This document shows, in pieces, positions 41,339 to 60,250 of a DNA stretch of 64,000 bases. The notes below the pieces were generated by a model, which saw only the letters and a program-made list of their open reading frames with translations, made no database searches and was not told where the DNA came from. Location of the stretch: contig OY783220.1 of NCBI GenBank assembly GCA_963678705.1, positions 1,261,001-1,325,000 of the forward strand, given 5' to 3'. Positions within the stretch are counted from its first letter, which is position 1; each line of letters begins with the position of its first letter. A program made the position numbers and the translations under genes. Source of the stretch: Panorpa germanica (lineage: Eukaryota; Arthropoda; Insecta; Mecoptera; Panorpidae).

Positions 41339-42088
41339 AATTGAAATTCAAGAGGATAATTATGTAGATATTGAAACACAGAGCGTTGAAGATCATTATG
41401 CTTCTGATGCTACTCCACAAAAAACAACTCGTAGTATAACATGTCAAACTGATGAAATTGTTGATGAAAGTGTTTTAGATGAACATAAGTATTTTTTTTG
41501 TAACATAAATTCCCGTGATGGTGTAACTACTGCAGAAGTGCAAGTAAACATTCCAATATTATAATATAATTAATTTGCCGCTTTTACGAAAGAATGTTGA
41601 AGATGTTGGGTGTGATCCAATTACTCCAGATCCTATTAAATCTGATTATCAAGGTTTCAATGGAATTACTTCTATTCATGATGACCAATCGTTAAGCAGT
41701 TTAACAGGTGTTAATTTTTCAATATTTGCATTTCTATTGAATATGCTTCCCGACATAAAATCTACCAAAATAGATAAAAAAACGTAATTACTTATCACTT
41801 TGACAAAATTGAAAACTGGTCTGACATTTACAGCATTAGGAGTCTATTCTGCATCTACAGAACTTCAGCACAAAAAATATTTATCAGTAACTTACAAAAA
41901 CTGAATATTTTATTGAAAAATTTTATAGTTTGGCCTTAATTTAATTATTTTTTGCATTATTTATTTATATACTATTCTATGCATATACTATTTCTACGCT
42001 GTTTACATCACAATCCTTTACATTTATGACACCAGAGCGCTCCACTTTCGGCAGTAGTGCTGCCTCTACAGTTGTTGCGCAATCCCTA
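40647..42088 (+). mobile_element. THAP-domain DNA transposon, degraded
   Basis: Inverted ends TAGGGATTGAGAAA (40647-40660) and its counterpart ending CAATCCCTA (42088) are each flanked by TA (40645-40646 and 42089-42090). The 1.44-kb element holds a broken THAP-protein gene and a remnant resembling the region before a DDE domain (FAFLLNMLPDI, then TLTKLKTGLTFTALGV). No complete DDE core remains. THAP domains coupled to transposases occur in P-element-like, Harbinger-like and Kolobok groups; I cannot choose between them. Confidence 0.65.
40783..41785 (+). pseudogene. THAP zinc-finger transposase fragment, two exons
   Basis: Exon 1 (40783-40941) begins MSSSKVSCCIRGCFN with the first THAP cysteines and VKFYRFP. 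A frameshift near 40895 is needed to reach WITFKRQQWINAV with the conserved Trp. A GT donor at 40942 and an AG acceptor at 41097-41098 restore the codon. Exon 2 (41099-41564) gives RICSDHF and PSYTPTFFH, which completes the THAP module. An Asn run (41313-41336, an AAT repeat) and an acidic region follow. A second frameshift near 41565 leads to the last piece ending at 41785. Two lesions and no catalytic core make it a pseudogene. Confidence 0.7.
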
Positions 42089-42634
42089 TAGCAGTGCGAC
42101 GTTGCCAAGTGTCAAATATGGCGAAAATTATTTTTTTAACTATCATAATTTTAATTTCATTTCTAATTTTCTTTTCAAGATGAACGGTTACATAGTATTT
42201 TTAAAATAATGACGTGTCACGGCAATAATCACCTTTCTAATAAAGTTTTTTTTTTATACTGCACAATACAGAACATACTCATATTTATTGATTTATGATC
42301 ACTTGTACCCATTTCCCCATAAGAGCAATATATTTTATGTCAATTTTCAACAATTAATTTCTTTAAAATATGAACGGTTACCTATGCTGAAATTTTAACA
42401 GTAAATTCATTGGCCAGGAATCTACACGTAAAAATATTTTCAGCCCTTAAATCGAAAATTATTTTCTCGCTCATACATCCTTAATTCCATTTTTAAATTA
42501 AAATATTTGGTTTGAATATAATTATTGTAGAACATTTGCTTATTTCATTATTATTTTAACAATTAAATTAAAACACAATTTTATGTTAACGTACAGTCAT
42601 CGTATATCGCCTTTTATTTAATTGGCAGATCATC
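42089..42634. other. No gene or repeat recognised
   Basis: AT-rich, no ORF over 60 codons that looks real, no inverted ends seen. Confidence 0.5.
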
Positions 42635-43505
42635 CAATGGCCTTGTGTCCTTTGCAGGGTTCTATCACTTAGAGTAAAATTCTTTGACATGGGATAAACC
42701 GCTTTAGGCGACCCGTGTTGGGATTTTATATCCTCTATGAACTAAAATTTTCGGCGACTCAACATCTGAAGAGCAGGAAGGGTGAAGGGAGCGAAGTGTA
42801 AACATTTTGAAGTGTACTTCCTTGTACTCTAAGTGATAGTACCCTGGTCCTATGTTTTACTTTCTAAAAAACTGTCCTAATATTGATAAAGTGGGTTATT
42901 AGAACCTCAAATGTTCAATTATTTTTCAATAACTCGTTTTATGTTAGAAGATAATAACAATTGAAAAAGTCATTTTGTCTCTTTAATTATTAAAGGGATT
43001 CAACGTAGTACAACATTTCAAATGCATGTGACCTTACAACCGCTATGTTGTTTCTCTTTTATACAACAGAGCGCAAAAGAGATATATTCTTGACAGAATT
43101 CTAACAAGTTTAAAGGTTACCAACCTTAAAGCTCTTAAATCTTTGCTATATTTATATATCAAAATACAGGTACATAATACAGCTATTTCGAGGAACAATA
43201 AAATTTCAATATTATGTCTGCCGTAACAGGGTTAAATAAAATAAAAACTTATTATTCTTTGACTTGACTTGATTATTTCGACTACCAACAGCTACAAAAC
43301 ATTACCACACAGCACTGACCTACTCAACAAATAACTGACGTATACAATGCATTCACGTCATACAACCATGGCTGACCATCTCACAGCGCTAAAACTACAA
43401 TTCAAATTTTTAATTGCTATATCTCCGTCAACATATAGATATTCAATAAAATAGATACGCCAATTGAAAAATCAACCACTAAAAAATGAGTACACAAGCC
43501 CATTA
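42635..43505. repeat. Inverted-repeat element R660, copy 1
   Basis: Ends in AATGGCCTTGTGT (left) and ACACAAGCCCATT (right), an imperfect inverted repeat. The body from about 42890 matches copies 2 and 3 (49779-50390, 62953-63676), sharing GATAAAGTGGGTTA and GGTTAAATAAAATAAAAACT. It is interrupted near its left end by a hAT-type MITE (42655-42846). Non-coding; family unknown. Confidence 0.75.
42655..42846. mobile_element. hAT-type MITE, 192 bp
   Basis: The 22-bp inverted ends begin CAGGGTTCTATCACTTAG on the left and CAGGGTACTATCACTTAG on the reverse of the right. They are flanked by the 8-bp duplication GTCCTTTG (42647-42654) and GTCCTATG (42847-42854). An 8-bp duplication plus CAGGG ends is the hAT signature. 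It is non-coding and inserted in the left arm of R660 copy 1. Confidence 0.88.
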
Positions 43506-43759
43506 GAACTTTTTTTCAAAATAAAAAACACATTTTTATGTGTACAGTAATGAATTTTTGTTTATTTATCAGAAAAACTTAAGAATAACAAACATAATAG
43601 TTATATTTTATTTTATTGTTAGTTTATTGATTAATTAACAACAGGAATGTACTTTAAAGAGAGTTAAGAATCCACATATTCCTAAACTACATTTATAGGT
43701 GTAAATAATCTCATTAAATTTTATGTTATGAAAAAAGAAAGTAGTTCTTTAAAACGTTA

Positions 43760-51879
<8,120 letters not shown>

Positions 51880-51953
51880 GCTCACACAAGAGTGCTGATT
51901 TAGATGTTCCTCCGCTATGGGTAACAATGTCACTAAGATACTTTGACTATAAT
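51880..51953 (-). promoter_or_regulatory. HPD: Predicted HPD 5' untranslated region and start site
   Basis: The 74 bases upstream of the ATG fit a short leader if transcription starts about 31 bases downstream of the TATA box, near 51953. No upstream ATG is seen in it. Start position is inferred from TATA spacing only. Confidence 0.5.
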
Positions 51954-51976
51954 ATCGCCAGGCGGTTTCTTTGCAC

Positions 51977-51984
51977 CTTTTATA
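51977..51984 (-). promoter_or_regulatory. HPD: HPD TATA box
   Basis: TATAAAAG on the minus strand, a near-consensus TATA box, 98 bases upstream of the HPD start codon and in an otherwise GC-richer patch. No other TATA of this quality lies between it and the ATG. Confidence 0.75.
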
Positions 51985-52026
51985 ACAGAGGCTTGTTGAC
52001 GAGCCCCCAGCTCTCGCGGTTATCTG

Positions 52027-52031
52027 ATTGG
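52027..52031 (-). promoter_or_regulatory. HPD: CCAAT box upstream of HPD
   Basis: GGACCAATCAG on the minus strand, about 43 bases upstream of the TATA box, a typical CCAAT position. Inference from motif and spacing only. Confidence 0.45.
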
Positions 52032-52574
52032 TCCATTCTGATCAGGCGCGATATTGTTGCCAGGTTTCAAATAGAATAGAAACAGGTATAGTTGTTTATT
52101 ATTAATTCACTTACATTTCAAGGTAACCTACGAACGATATATTTGAATATTATTAAATGATTATGATAATTTATGAATATTAAAAAATAAGTCCAAGATC
52201 AATTTGATTCTCTAAAAAAATAACTTACCTCACAAAAAATATTTTAAAGATTTTTCTTCTTCCATGTTTTGATTTATTAACAGCTTTTGATTTATGTATG
52301 GTATGCACTCGCATTCTAAATAAATATTTCTTTTTACTATACCTACATCAATAGTTATTAGGATATTACTTTTTTTTTTAAATAACCGAGATGGGGTTAT
52401 TAAATAACGAGACTGACGCTGCTATAGAAGAAGTATCTAAGCGCCAAACTCCAGCGACCGACAGCTGTTTATCGTGAAGCCTTCTTTTTTTAACGCCGTG
52501 CTTCTCGTTTTTGTAAACAAATCAATGTAGCTGTAGCCTTCGTTCGCATTAGAGTTGCTTTTTTTTATCGCCAG

Positions 52575-52825
52575 AAGACCGTCGGTTAAGTATTCGTGCG
52601 ATTGCTAAAACTGTAGGATTTTAACATACAAAAAGTGTGTGCCAAAATGGTACAAAAATTCACACGTTTGAACAACAAGAATGTCACAAAAATTGTTGTA
52701 CTGACACTTTGAATGTCATTAAAAATGAAACAAATTTCTATCTGTTTCCTAGGATGAAATCTGCATTAAAAGGAACAAGATTGCAGTCCGGTGAAGTTGT
52801 GAAAAAGAAACGGCACGCATCGTAG
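52575..52825 (+). pseudogene. mariner-like transposase fragment, second family
   Basis: Frames around 52575-52700 read SIRAIAKTVGF and KVCAKMVQKF, like the HTH-to-linker region of mariner transposases. After an internal deletion, NFYLFPRMKSALKGTRLQS (about 52728-52790) matches the conserved C-terminal FFLFP..KS..KG.R block. Frames change between the parts and no catalytic Asp block is present. It differs from the mariners at 1077 and 3219. No TIRs were located. Confidence 0.45.
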
Positions 52826-54440
52826 GGATAGAGGGGAGGTGTATATCGAAGGTGGTAATTGGAAAATATGTATGAAATGTAATAGCACCTCATATTACGG
52901 CGTTAGTTAATTCGGCAACGACCTTGTGATTCATCACATCATTTCCTTAAATGAGTACTATATATTAAGAAAGTTGGTCCGGATTTGAGGGAGGGCAGAC
53001 GAGCCCCACACAAGAGAGCGGCCCCCACAATAGAGATAAAAGCAATAAATTTTTGAGACTTGACAAAAAAAAATTGTTTCTTATATTCGTAAAATAATCA
53101 AGGGCCTCCACTTCTTCGTTGCCCCAGTGTCTCCACAACTCTATATCCGGCACTATTCATACAACAGAGAAACATACGAGTGTGTCTGTAATACGTCACT
53201 TACTACTAACAGCTGCCTCGTGCATCCCATGAGGTTTTATATTACGATGAATAAATAAATAAAAGAATAATATTTCTTTTCAAGTGTCATACGCAAAGCT
53301 GAAACATGTGGCACAATTGAAATTCTAACTTTATACAGATTCAAATTTTGATCTTCAAATAACTCCTTCAACTTCAACTCCTTCAAACCTATATTTTAAT
53401 CAAAAATTAAAAAAAAGGATCCTTAAAAAATGAATTCACAAGTCCATTCATTCAAAGCACTGAAAATTCAACCTTTATGTTAGGTTTGTAAAATACTGTG
53501 CGTGCAACGAAAAACTAGTAACTTTTCAGATTTTATTTTGAAACATCAAAAGGAAACCAAACAACACAATTTATCTTGCCTAGTATTATTTGCGATCTTA
53601 ATTCCATTCAAGTAAAAATTCAAAAATATTATATATATCTATATATATGTGTATATAATTTTATTTTGTTTGAATTATATTTCAATATTAATTGCTGTAA
53701 AAAAACTTAAATAGTATTAAGTCGTATATTACGTCTAAAACGAAGTAAACATATTTACGAAGTATGGTTAATTAGAAAAAGTAATTTGAATATTCAAATC
53801 CGCAATTATAAATGTGAGATAGAAATATTGTATAAAAAGTAAACTTGTTGGTCACGCGTTGTATCTGTGAAGCTGTTCGTAAATAGAAACAGGTTAATTT
53901 GCATTCTCCTAGATTCAACAGGCATCTGGAAACAGGTTCTTCTAAATTGTTAAGGAAACCAATTTAACTCACTTCTGTTGCTATGAAGCATTTCTAATAC
54001 TTAAGGTTTCATCATACCCTCCTTAAAATTTCAGAGTGAGATGGCTTAATCCCGTATAGTTAACAACTTCACAACAAAATAAGTGACAGTAAAATGGCGC
54101 GTATAATTGTTATTATGAAAAAAGAAATGTTGTTAAATTCTCTGGTTTCGCCACGGAGCAAGGGTTTTTTTTTTATTAAAGTAAATGATAAAGACTTATT
54201 TTACTATAAATTAACAAAATAAAATAATAAATGTAATATATATTGGTTTAAAGTGCTAATAACCCAGTAAACATTTTGGAGTAAATTCTACTTAATTTCT
54301 ATTACATATCATGAGTTTTTTGTCTGGAACGTGTTCGTTTTCTATTTAATCGTTCATAGGAAAGGCCCTTTTTATTAACTTACAAAGATCGCAACGACGG
54401 TTCACTGCTGAATTAAAAGCGGAGTCGGTTTATGATTTAT
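52826..54440. other. No gene supported
   Basis: Contains a GC-richer patch at 52970-53150 on which a 62-codon minus frame has no known motif, and near 53435 a sequence resembling the R660 right end (ATGAATTCACAAGTCCATT). Otherwise AT-rich and unremarkable. Confidence 0.45.
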
Positions 54441-54960
54441 GACCGGAGTTATAAACTTGACACTAGCAGGGATGGCAGGGGTATAAAACTTAATGGAATT
54501 CTACTTTTTAGAGTCTGCAAAATATAAATATTTAAATGAAGAAATAAATAGATGTAATCTTTAGTACGGATCGTGATTTTTTTTAAGAATATTATTCATC
54601 TTCAACAATACTCGTTATATTAGTTTTTTACATTGTTTTGGTGATTCAAAAATCCACGATCGGCAGGTCTGCGTTAGGTTTAAAACCTCTGTCTTAGCAT
54701 CGTATAAGTCATAAACTTTACACTAGCAAGGATGGCAGGGGTATAAAACTTAATGGAATTCTACTTTTTAGAGTCTGCAAAATATAAATATTTAAATGAA
54801 GAAATAAATAGATGTAATCTTTAGTACGGATCGTGATTTTTTTAATGAATATTATTCATCTTCAACAATACTCGTTATATTAGTTTTTTACATTGTTTTG
54901 GTGATTCAAAAATCCACGATCGGCAGGTCTGCGTTAGGTTTAAAACCTCTGTCTTAACCT
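54441..54960. repeat. Tandem duplication, two 260-bp units
   Basis: Units at about 54441-54700 and 54701-54960 are nearly identical (ATAAACTT.ACACTAGCA, then GGGGTATAAAACTTAATGG, GATCGGCAGGTCTGCGTTAG). They differ at a handful of bases, mostly at the outer edges. Non-coding. Confidence 0.92.
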
Positions 54961-56282
54961 CGCTGCTTAGAGTATTCGTTTAAACACATTATATTCAGAG
55001 ATTGAGGGAGACAGGAGACATTACCATTAAAGAAATATTTGTTGAAAAAGGATAGCATATACTTTAAACATACTGTACTGAACGAAATACTATACAAGTA
55101 TACAAGTGTAGCGGTGAAAAATATATTTTACTTGTCTAACCGCATCTCGTTTTTCTCTCACTTTGGAATGAAAATGAACTAAACAAATATATATCCTAGT
55201 GTGAAAGAAACAACTGCTACTTAATGAATGATGTTGGAAAAAGAAAGAATATTATTATGAAAAAATTCTAACAACTAACACAAAATCTGTGACAGGTAGA
55301 GAACTTGTAAAGCGTTAGAATTGAATTGTACGAGTGACTCGAACGTCACTAAATAGGGCACTTCACCAAATTGTTTACTGGGAACTATCAATAGTTGATG
55401 CACTAAAAATTAATATATAAAAAAAATAATAATAATAAATAAATGTGGAAGGCTGATGGTTCTCAGGGAAAGTACCTAATCAAATTAACTGATAACAAAC
55501 AAACCCAGAATAACAAATTAAAAAATTAGAAAATTTTTAAAAAATGTGTGCATGACGATAATATTGATGATAAATAAATCATGATTAAATAGACAATATG
55601 TAATTATTAATAATAAATGTGAGTTCAAAAATATGAACCTATTTGTTTGCATTGGAGGGCTATCAATTTTTACTATTTTAACCTAAAATTTTAACTGATT
55701 ATTCTAATACAAATTTTTTATAAAAAATTAATTCTGCAAAGTCCCCTCCAAATCCAGGCTGTCTAAAGCTGTGTGAGGCAGACTATATTTTATTTTCACA
55801 TTTCACCGAAAGTAAAACATTATGGATTGAAATATTGTTTAAAAAGGCAAATAATTGAGTGCAATAATATAAAACAAATTAATTTTGATAATGAACGGCT
55901 GTCACATCAATATTGGCTAAGTTATTGGCTGGTTTTTTAGAATTTCGGCACAACATTTCAAATGTAATATACATTCAAATAGAAGTCTTAGAAACCCCCC
56001 CCTCATTCATATAGTTTCTTGTTCCACTAGTCTGAGAACGAGAGGCTAAAAAAGATTAGACTCTTAATAAGTATAAAACAGAAAATTTAAATTTTGCAAT
56101 AGAATGCGAACATATTTTGTAATTTTAAAATTCAAAAATGATAAAAGAGCCGTTGAGAAAATTAGGGGCCTGAAAGTTAACATTAGTGATAGTTCAAATG
56201 TACAATTGTAAATTAATGAAAAAAAAAAAATTAAATATTTTATTTTGAAACATGGAGGTTGTTTTTGTCGAGAGTAAAAATA
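54961..56282. other. No gene supported
   Basis: AT-rich sequence with stops in all frames and no repeat that I can match elsewhere in the window. Confidence 0.5.
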
Positions 56283-56537
56283 TTCTTATAATTTTTTTTG
56301 TTATTGACATTCCAGAATTTTACAATCTATCCATTAGGATATTTAGTAAGTGACCGTAAGGGTGTTTGGGTCGTCATAATTGACCCTCGATACTTCTAGG
56401 TCGTAATGAATATCTTCGTTAGTCATAAATCGTGGAGTATTTATAATAATACGTAGCACCTTGGATTGGAAGCGTTGTAAAATCTCAATGTTAGTTGCAG
56501 AGTTTGCGGCTGATCCCCAGAGTTGTATACCGTCCAT
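56283..56537 (-). pseudogene. Jockey-type LINE 3' fragment
   Basis: The minus strand encodes about 55 residues (GIQLWGSAANSA, then IEILQRFQSKVLRI and NEDIHYDLEV) equivalent to the RT C-terminal block GIQLWGC of the jockey LINE at 22912. A short trailer ends in ATGTCAATAACAAAAA at 56283-56310. It is a different family from B. Confidence 0.7.
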
Positions 56538-57306
56538 ATAGTTTTCAATAAAGACTTATATAGCAACAAATTAGAAATTTTTTAATATAGGCCTATTTAG
56601 TACTTTATTTACAAATTGAATAAAAAAAATTATCTACTTATGAAAAAAATTAATCAAATAACGCATAAATTTTGAAAATTAAAAATGTTTTTATTTGGTT
56701 GAAGAAATGGAAAAAAAATTTATATTTCATTTTAAAATACGTAGAATTAAAATTTGAAATGAAAATACTAATTAAGTAATTTTTTTTTAATTATATTATT
56801 AATTGTTTGCCTTTCGGCTTTACTATCTACATTCATATTTCTTACAACATTTCATTGAATTTCAACTCAAAATTAATCTGAACTATTTTAAACTTTTCTG
56901 TTTCCAAAAGTATTTTCTGCTCCCTCTACACGTCTTTCCTTCTCACTGTTTCCTGCTTTTCCTTCTCTTTTGCCTTTTACCTTCCCTAACCCCTCTATTA
57001 TTTTTGCACTATTCCTTTTTCCTTTCAGACTTCATTTTCCCTTTCCTGCCTTTTACCTCTATCACTCTGTTCAGACATAAACCCTCTGGTTTTTCACTTC
57101 CTCCTTCTAATTACTTCTACCATCCATTTATTCCCTTCCTTTCTCCCTTTTAATAGCTCCTCCGCCTTCCTACTGCTGGTCACCCTGTCCACACAATCAC
57201 CCCTTATGTGCTCCACTGTTTCCACTTCTGCTTTGCACACCCTACACTTCTTTTCTTCTTCGTCCACCGAGTACCTACTTCCATTTTCGTCGTTCCGCAG
57301 TCTTAA

Positions 57307-58284
57307 GCCTGCTGCACACGTAACGTGTTTTAACCCGGACGGGACGTGGACGGGACGGAGACGGAACGTGGTATTAGGTAAACACGTACGGGATTTTATA
57401 CCCACCGAGTGCATACGCACCGTGACAGTGACTCGAAAGTAACGTGCTAGTGTTGTTAATAAGCAAAGATGAATTTTAACATGCCTAATGAATAAAATAA
57501 GTAACCCAAACTAAAATGCAAACTAATTTTAACCAAAATGTGCTTTATCTCTTTCTGTCATATTTGAAAGTCATAATACTTGATTATATTGATGTAATAA
57601 ATATCGACATTGTAAAACATGACAGTCTACTTTATTTAGCTACCTGTCTTTTGATTTTAACATAAAAAAGTTAAACTGTAATCGTTGCATATTAAGATCT
57701 GTTGCAAAATTATGAGTGTATATGATGCAATAAATGAATTAAATTAAATTTACAAACGTTTTCAGTGAGCGATAATTCTAATGCAATTTTACGCCACAGA
57801 TAATTTTTATGTTTCACATCTAAATAATTTGGATCTGCAAAACTGTATAAACATGGATTTGATCTCAATAATTTTTCGTCAATTTTATTTATAATATTTT
57901 TATTATTATTATTTATTTATTTATTATTTTTATTATTATTATTTATTTATTTATTATTTTTATTATTATTTATTTATTTATTCAATATGTCCAATTGATA
58001 AATAAGCAATGCACATCACTACTTAAAACACGTCCCGTGTGCAAAAGGCAATGCATACGCAGCGGAACCACGTACGGAACGGGCTTCGCACGGGGCGGGA
58101 CGTGCCAAACATCGTCGTATGATATTTTTTTCCCGTTCCTTCAGCCCCACGTCTCCGTCCCGTCCGTGCACCCGTGATGTATGCACTTTCCTATACATTT
58201 TATATGAAACGATATTGTCGTCCCGTTCCGTCCGGATTAAAACACGTTCCGTCCGGGTTAAAGCACGTTACGTGTGCAGTAGGC
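57307..58284. mobile_element. TTAA-flanked MITE (piggyBac-like target)
   Basis: TTAA at 57303-57306 and 58285-58288 brackets about 40-bp near-perfect inverted ends: GCCTGCTGCACACGTAACG on the left, GCCTACTGCACACGTAACG on the reverse of the right, followed by TTTAACCCGGACGG on both. No transposase is encoded. TTAA duplication is typical of piggyBac; the GCCT terminus is less so. Both ends are rich in CGGGACG-like words in an AT-rich core. Confidence 0.88.
57887..57985. repeat. TTATTT-type minisatellite
   Basis: About three copies of a roughly 39-base unit of TTATTATTATT and TTTATTTATTTA words, in the middle of the TTAA-flanked MITE. Confidence 0.8.
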
Positions 58285-58605
58285 TTAAAGCCTACTAGCC
58301 TAGTTTCGCTGTTCTTCTAACATTCTTCAGGTCACTCTCCTTTCCCCTCATATACTCTGGCACCGCACTTTCCCATAATGTTCTATACCTGGCATTGTAT
58401 CTGCTTTTATCCATTTTGCTCATTATTTCCTGTTGTTGCACCTGTGTATCTCTGATTGCTAGCTCCTCCTCTACCCTTCTTCCTGCCGCCCTCTTTCTCT
58501 CCACCTCCTCTGTCCCCATTCCATTCCTTTCCAAGTATTCTTTCCTTCCTTTCATACCTCCCCCTTGCTTTTCTTTCATATTTTCTTCAAGATAAATTTT
58601 GAATG

Positions 58606-59664
58606 AAGTACATCAAACAAGCCTCGCTTTGCTATGAGCCATACGATATTACATTTATAAATAAATTGACAGCCAAAGTATAAAGTATTGATATACATTG
58701 TAAAGTATTGATACAATGAGTAAAAAATAATAAAAACACAACTAATTTATTAAAATTCGACCAAAACTAATAATCATTAAGCAAATTTAAAAGAAAATTT
58801 GTTTCGAGTGTTCCAAATGAAGTGATCTATTTTAAGACACTATAAATAAAGATACAAACAATTTTGGGGAAAAAATTACTTAAACATAAAATTTAGATTA
58901 TACTAATTTGCTATTACCACCATGACTTGGACCGATGTCGGCTCCAGCCAGTCTTACAACCTGACTTTGTTACAATATTATTATTTTTTTTAAATTTCAT
59001 ACTCAAAAATTAGATTAGACACAGCTAGATCGTTAAAATACCATCCCTTCAATAACAATGACATTTTGATAATGACGCAGCCATTGTAACATGCAGCTCC
59101 TACTCAGACGAGCAAATTCCTATCTGTTTTATTGGTACACATTAAAAAAATTGTAAATTTTTGAAAAAATTAATTTGTTTGAGCAATGGGTCTTATTGTG
59201 GTGCTTTACATTATTTTATTGGGAGATTCGACGAAGTAATCGTTATCCGGGCAAAATAACCAATTGATACCAAATTAAATTTTATCCAGTCAAAAAGTTT
59301 ATAATATCCAATTCATTAAAATCTAGTCATATTTCTATGACGCCCACTTCTGATTCGACGCCAGATCTTATGCTCCACTTTCTTTCTTACTTGCTGGTCT
59401 ACAAGTATACGCGTAATGTTTCGTTATTGCGATATGCGTTCTTGTGCGGTTACTTTTAGTCCACATTAACTTATACCAAGTTAAACAGTATCAAGCAAAT
59501 AATTTGTAAATGTTATACTTCAAAAACTATCATATATTTAAATTATAAAAAGCAGAAAAATTTCATAAAGGGGTACAACGTGGAAATCTAAAAATAGAAG
59601 AATAAATACTGTTAGCATAAAATGATACAATAACGAATATCTGTAACACCATGCATTTTGCGGT
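58606..59664. other. No gene supported
   Basis: AT-rich. If 59665-60001 is a last exon, its 3' untranslated region would lie in the right part of this stretch. No convincing coding frame. Confidence 0.45.
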
Positions 59665-60001
59665 TTAAGAGTCGTTTCGAAAATGTTTGTTTTTATGCAG
59701 TTCGTTAATATCGGTGTCGTGGGCTGCATCCGAGGCTTGTGCGTTGGTAGTCTCACCTCCTGCTGCTGTTGTTTCCTGGCTGTTGCATTTACTGACTACT
59801 GCTGTTGTAGTCTGGCTGTTGTTAGCGGTAGAGATATCGGTTTTACTGTTCTTCTGTTTGCTGTTCTCTTTGCTGGGTTTGTCATCCTTTATTTCCTTAA
59901 TTACCACTCCTTTATTTGGGGCTAAACCTTGTTGGACACGACGGATATTGTGCACCAGTTCTTTAACAATCATCTCAGCGTCTCCATTTAACGATGTGAA
60001 A
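59665..60001 (-). CDS. Possible last exon of an unidentified gene
   Basis: On the minus strand an AG acceptor (TTTTAG at 60002-60007, preceded by a T-rich tract) opens a frame that runs to a TAA at 59665-59667, about 111 codons. The first half (GDAEMIVKELVHNIRRVQQG, then LAPNKGVVIKEIKDD) looks like ordinary structured protein. The rest is Ser/Thr/Asn/Ala-rich and low in complexity. Upstream exons would lie to the right; none was recognised. I do not know the family. It could be a real exon or a chance frame; codon use and the acceptor favour the former. Confidence 0.4.
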
Positions 60002-60152
60002 CTAAAACTGTAATAGATGAAAATTTTAGAGTCCCTATATAAATTATATGTAAAAGAAACATTCATATGCAGGCACACACTAATCCAATAGCACTTTTAA
60101 TAAAAATGAATGTGACAACACTCCCAGTCGCAATGCCGTCTCATTAGTAGTC

Positions 60153-60250
60153 TACGGCCTGTTTTCGTAAGGCACCGTATTTAAGCGCCGATTTACGTCC
60201 GAATTCGCCGTCGCTTAAATACGGTGCCATACAGCGATAGGCCTAATAGC
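60153..60250. repeat. Small foldback element
   Basis: Perfect 17-bp arms GGCACCGTATTTAAGCG (60171-60187) and CGCTTAAATACGGTGCC (60212-60228), with weaker pairing outward to GGCCTGTTTTCG against GGCCTATCGCTG. It is about 100 bp in all and could form a cruciform or be a minimal MITE. Confidence 0.75.

Larger units (their letters stand above)
56800..58605 (-). mobile_element. 5'-truncated LINE (family D, copy 2), interrupted
   Basis: Relative of 10690-11735. The ORF2 end is in two parts: 58579-58295 (RYRTLWESAVPEYMRGK, NVRRTAKLG) and 57310-57094 (LRLRNDENGSRYS and the finger CRVCKAEVETVEHIRGDC). They are separated by the TTAA element at 57307-58284. Even without that insert two stops (TAGTAG) lie at the junction. 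The 3' trailer is C/T-rich on the plus strand and ends near GCCTTTCGGC (56811-56820), the same 3' end as in copy 1. Confidence 0.8.

Noticed and set aside
52965-53153. 62-codon minus-strand frame in a GC-richer patch
   Set aside because: No recognisable domain and no splice context; could be part of an old repeat.
56803-57153. 116-codon plus-strand frame rich in Phe, Leu and Pro
   Set aside because: It is the complement of the purine-rich 3' trailer and ORF2 end of LINE family D.
59683-60013. Two plus-strand frames of 80 and 108 codons rich in Cys, Val and Leu
   Set aside because: They are the reverse of the Ser/Thr/Ala-rich candidate exon and have hydrophobic low-complexity products only.
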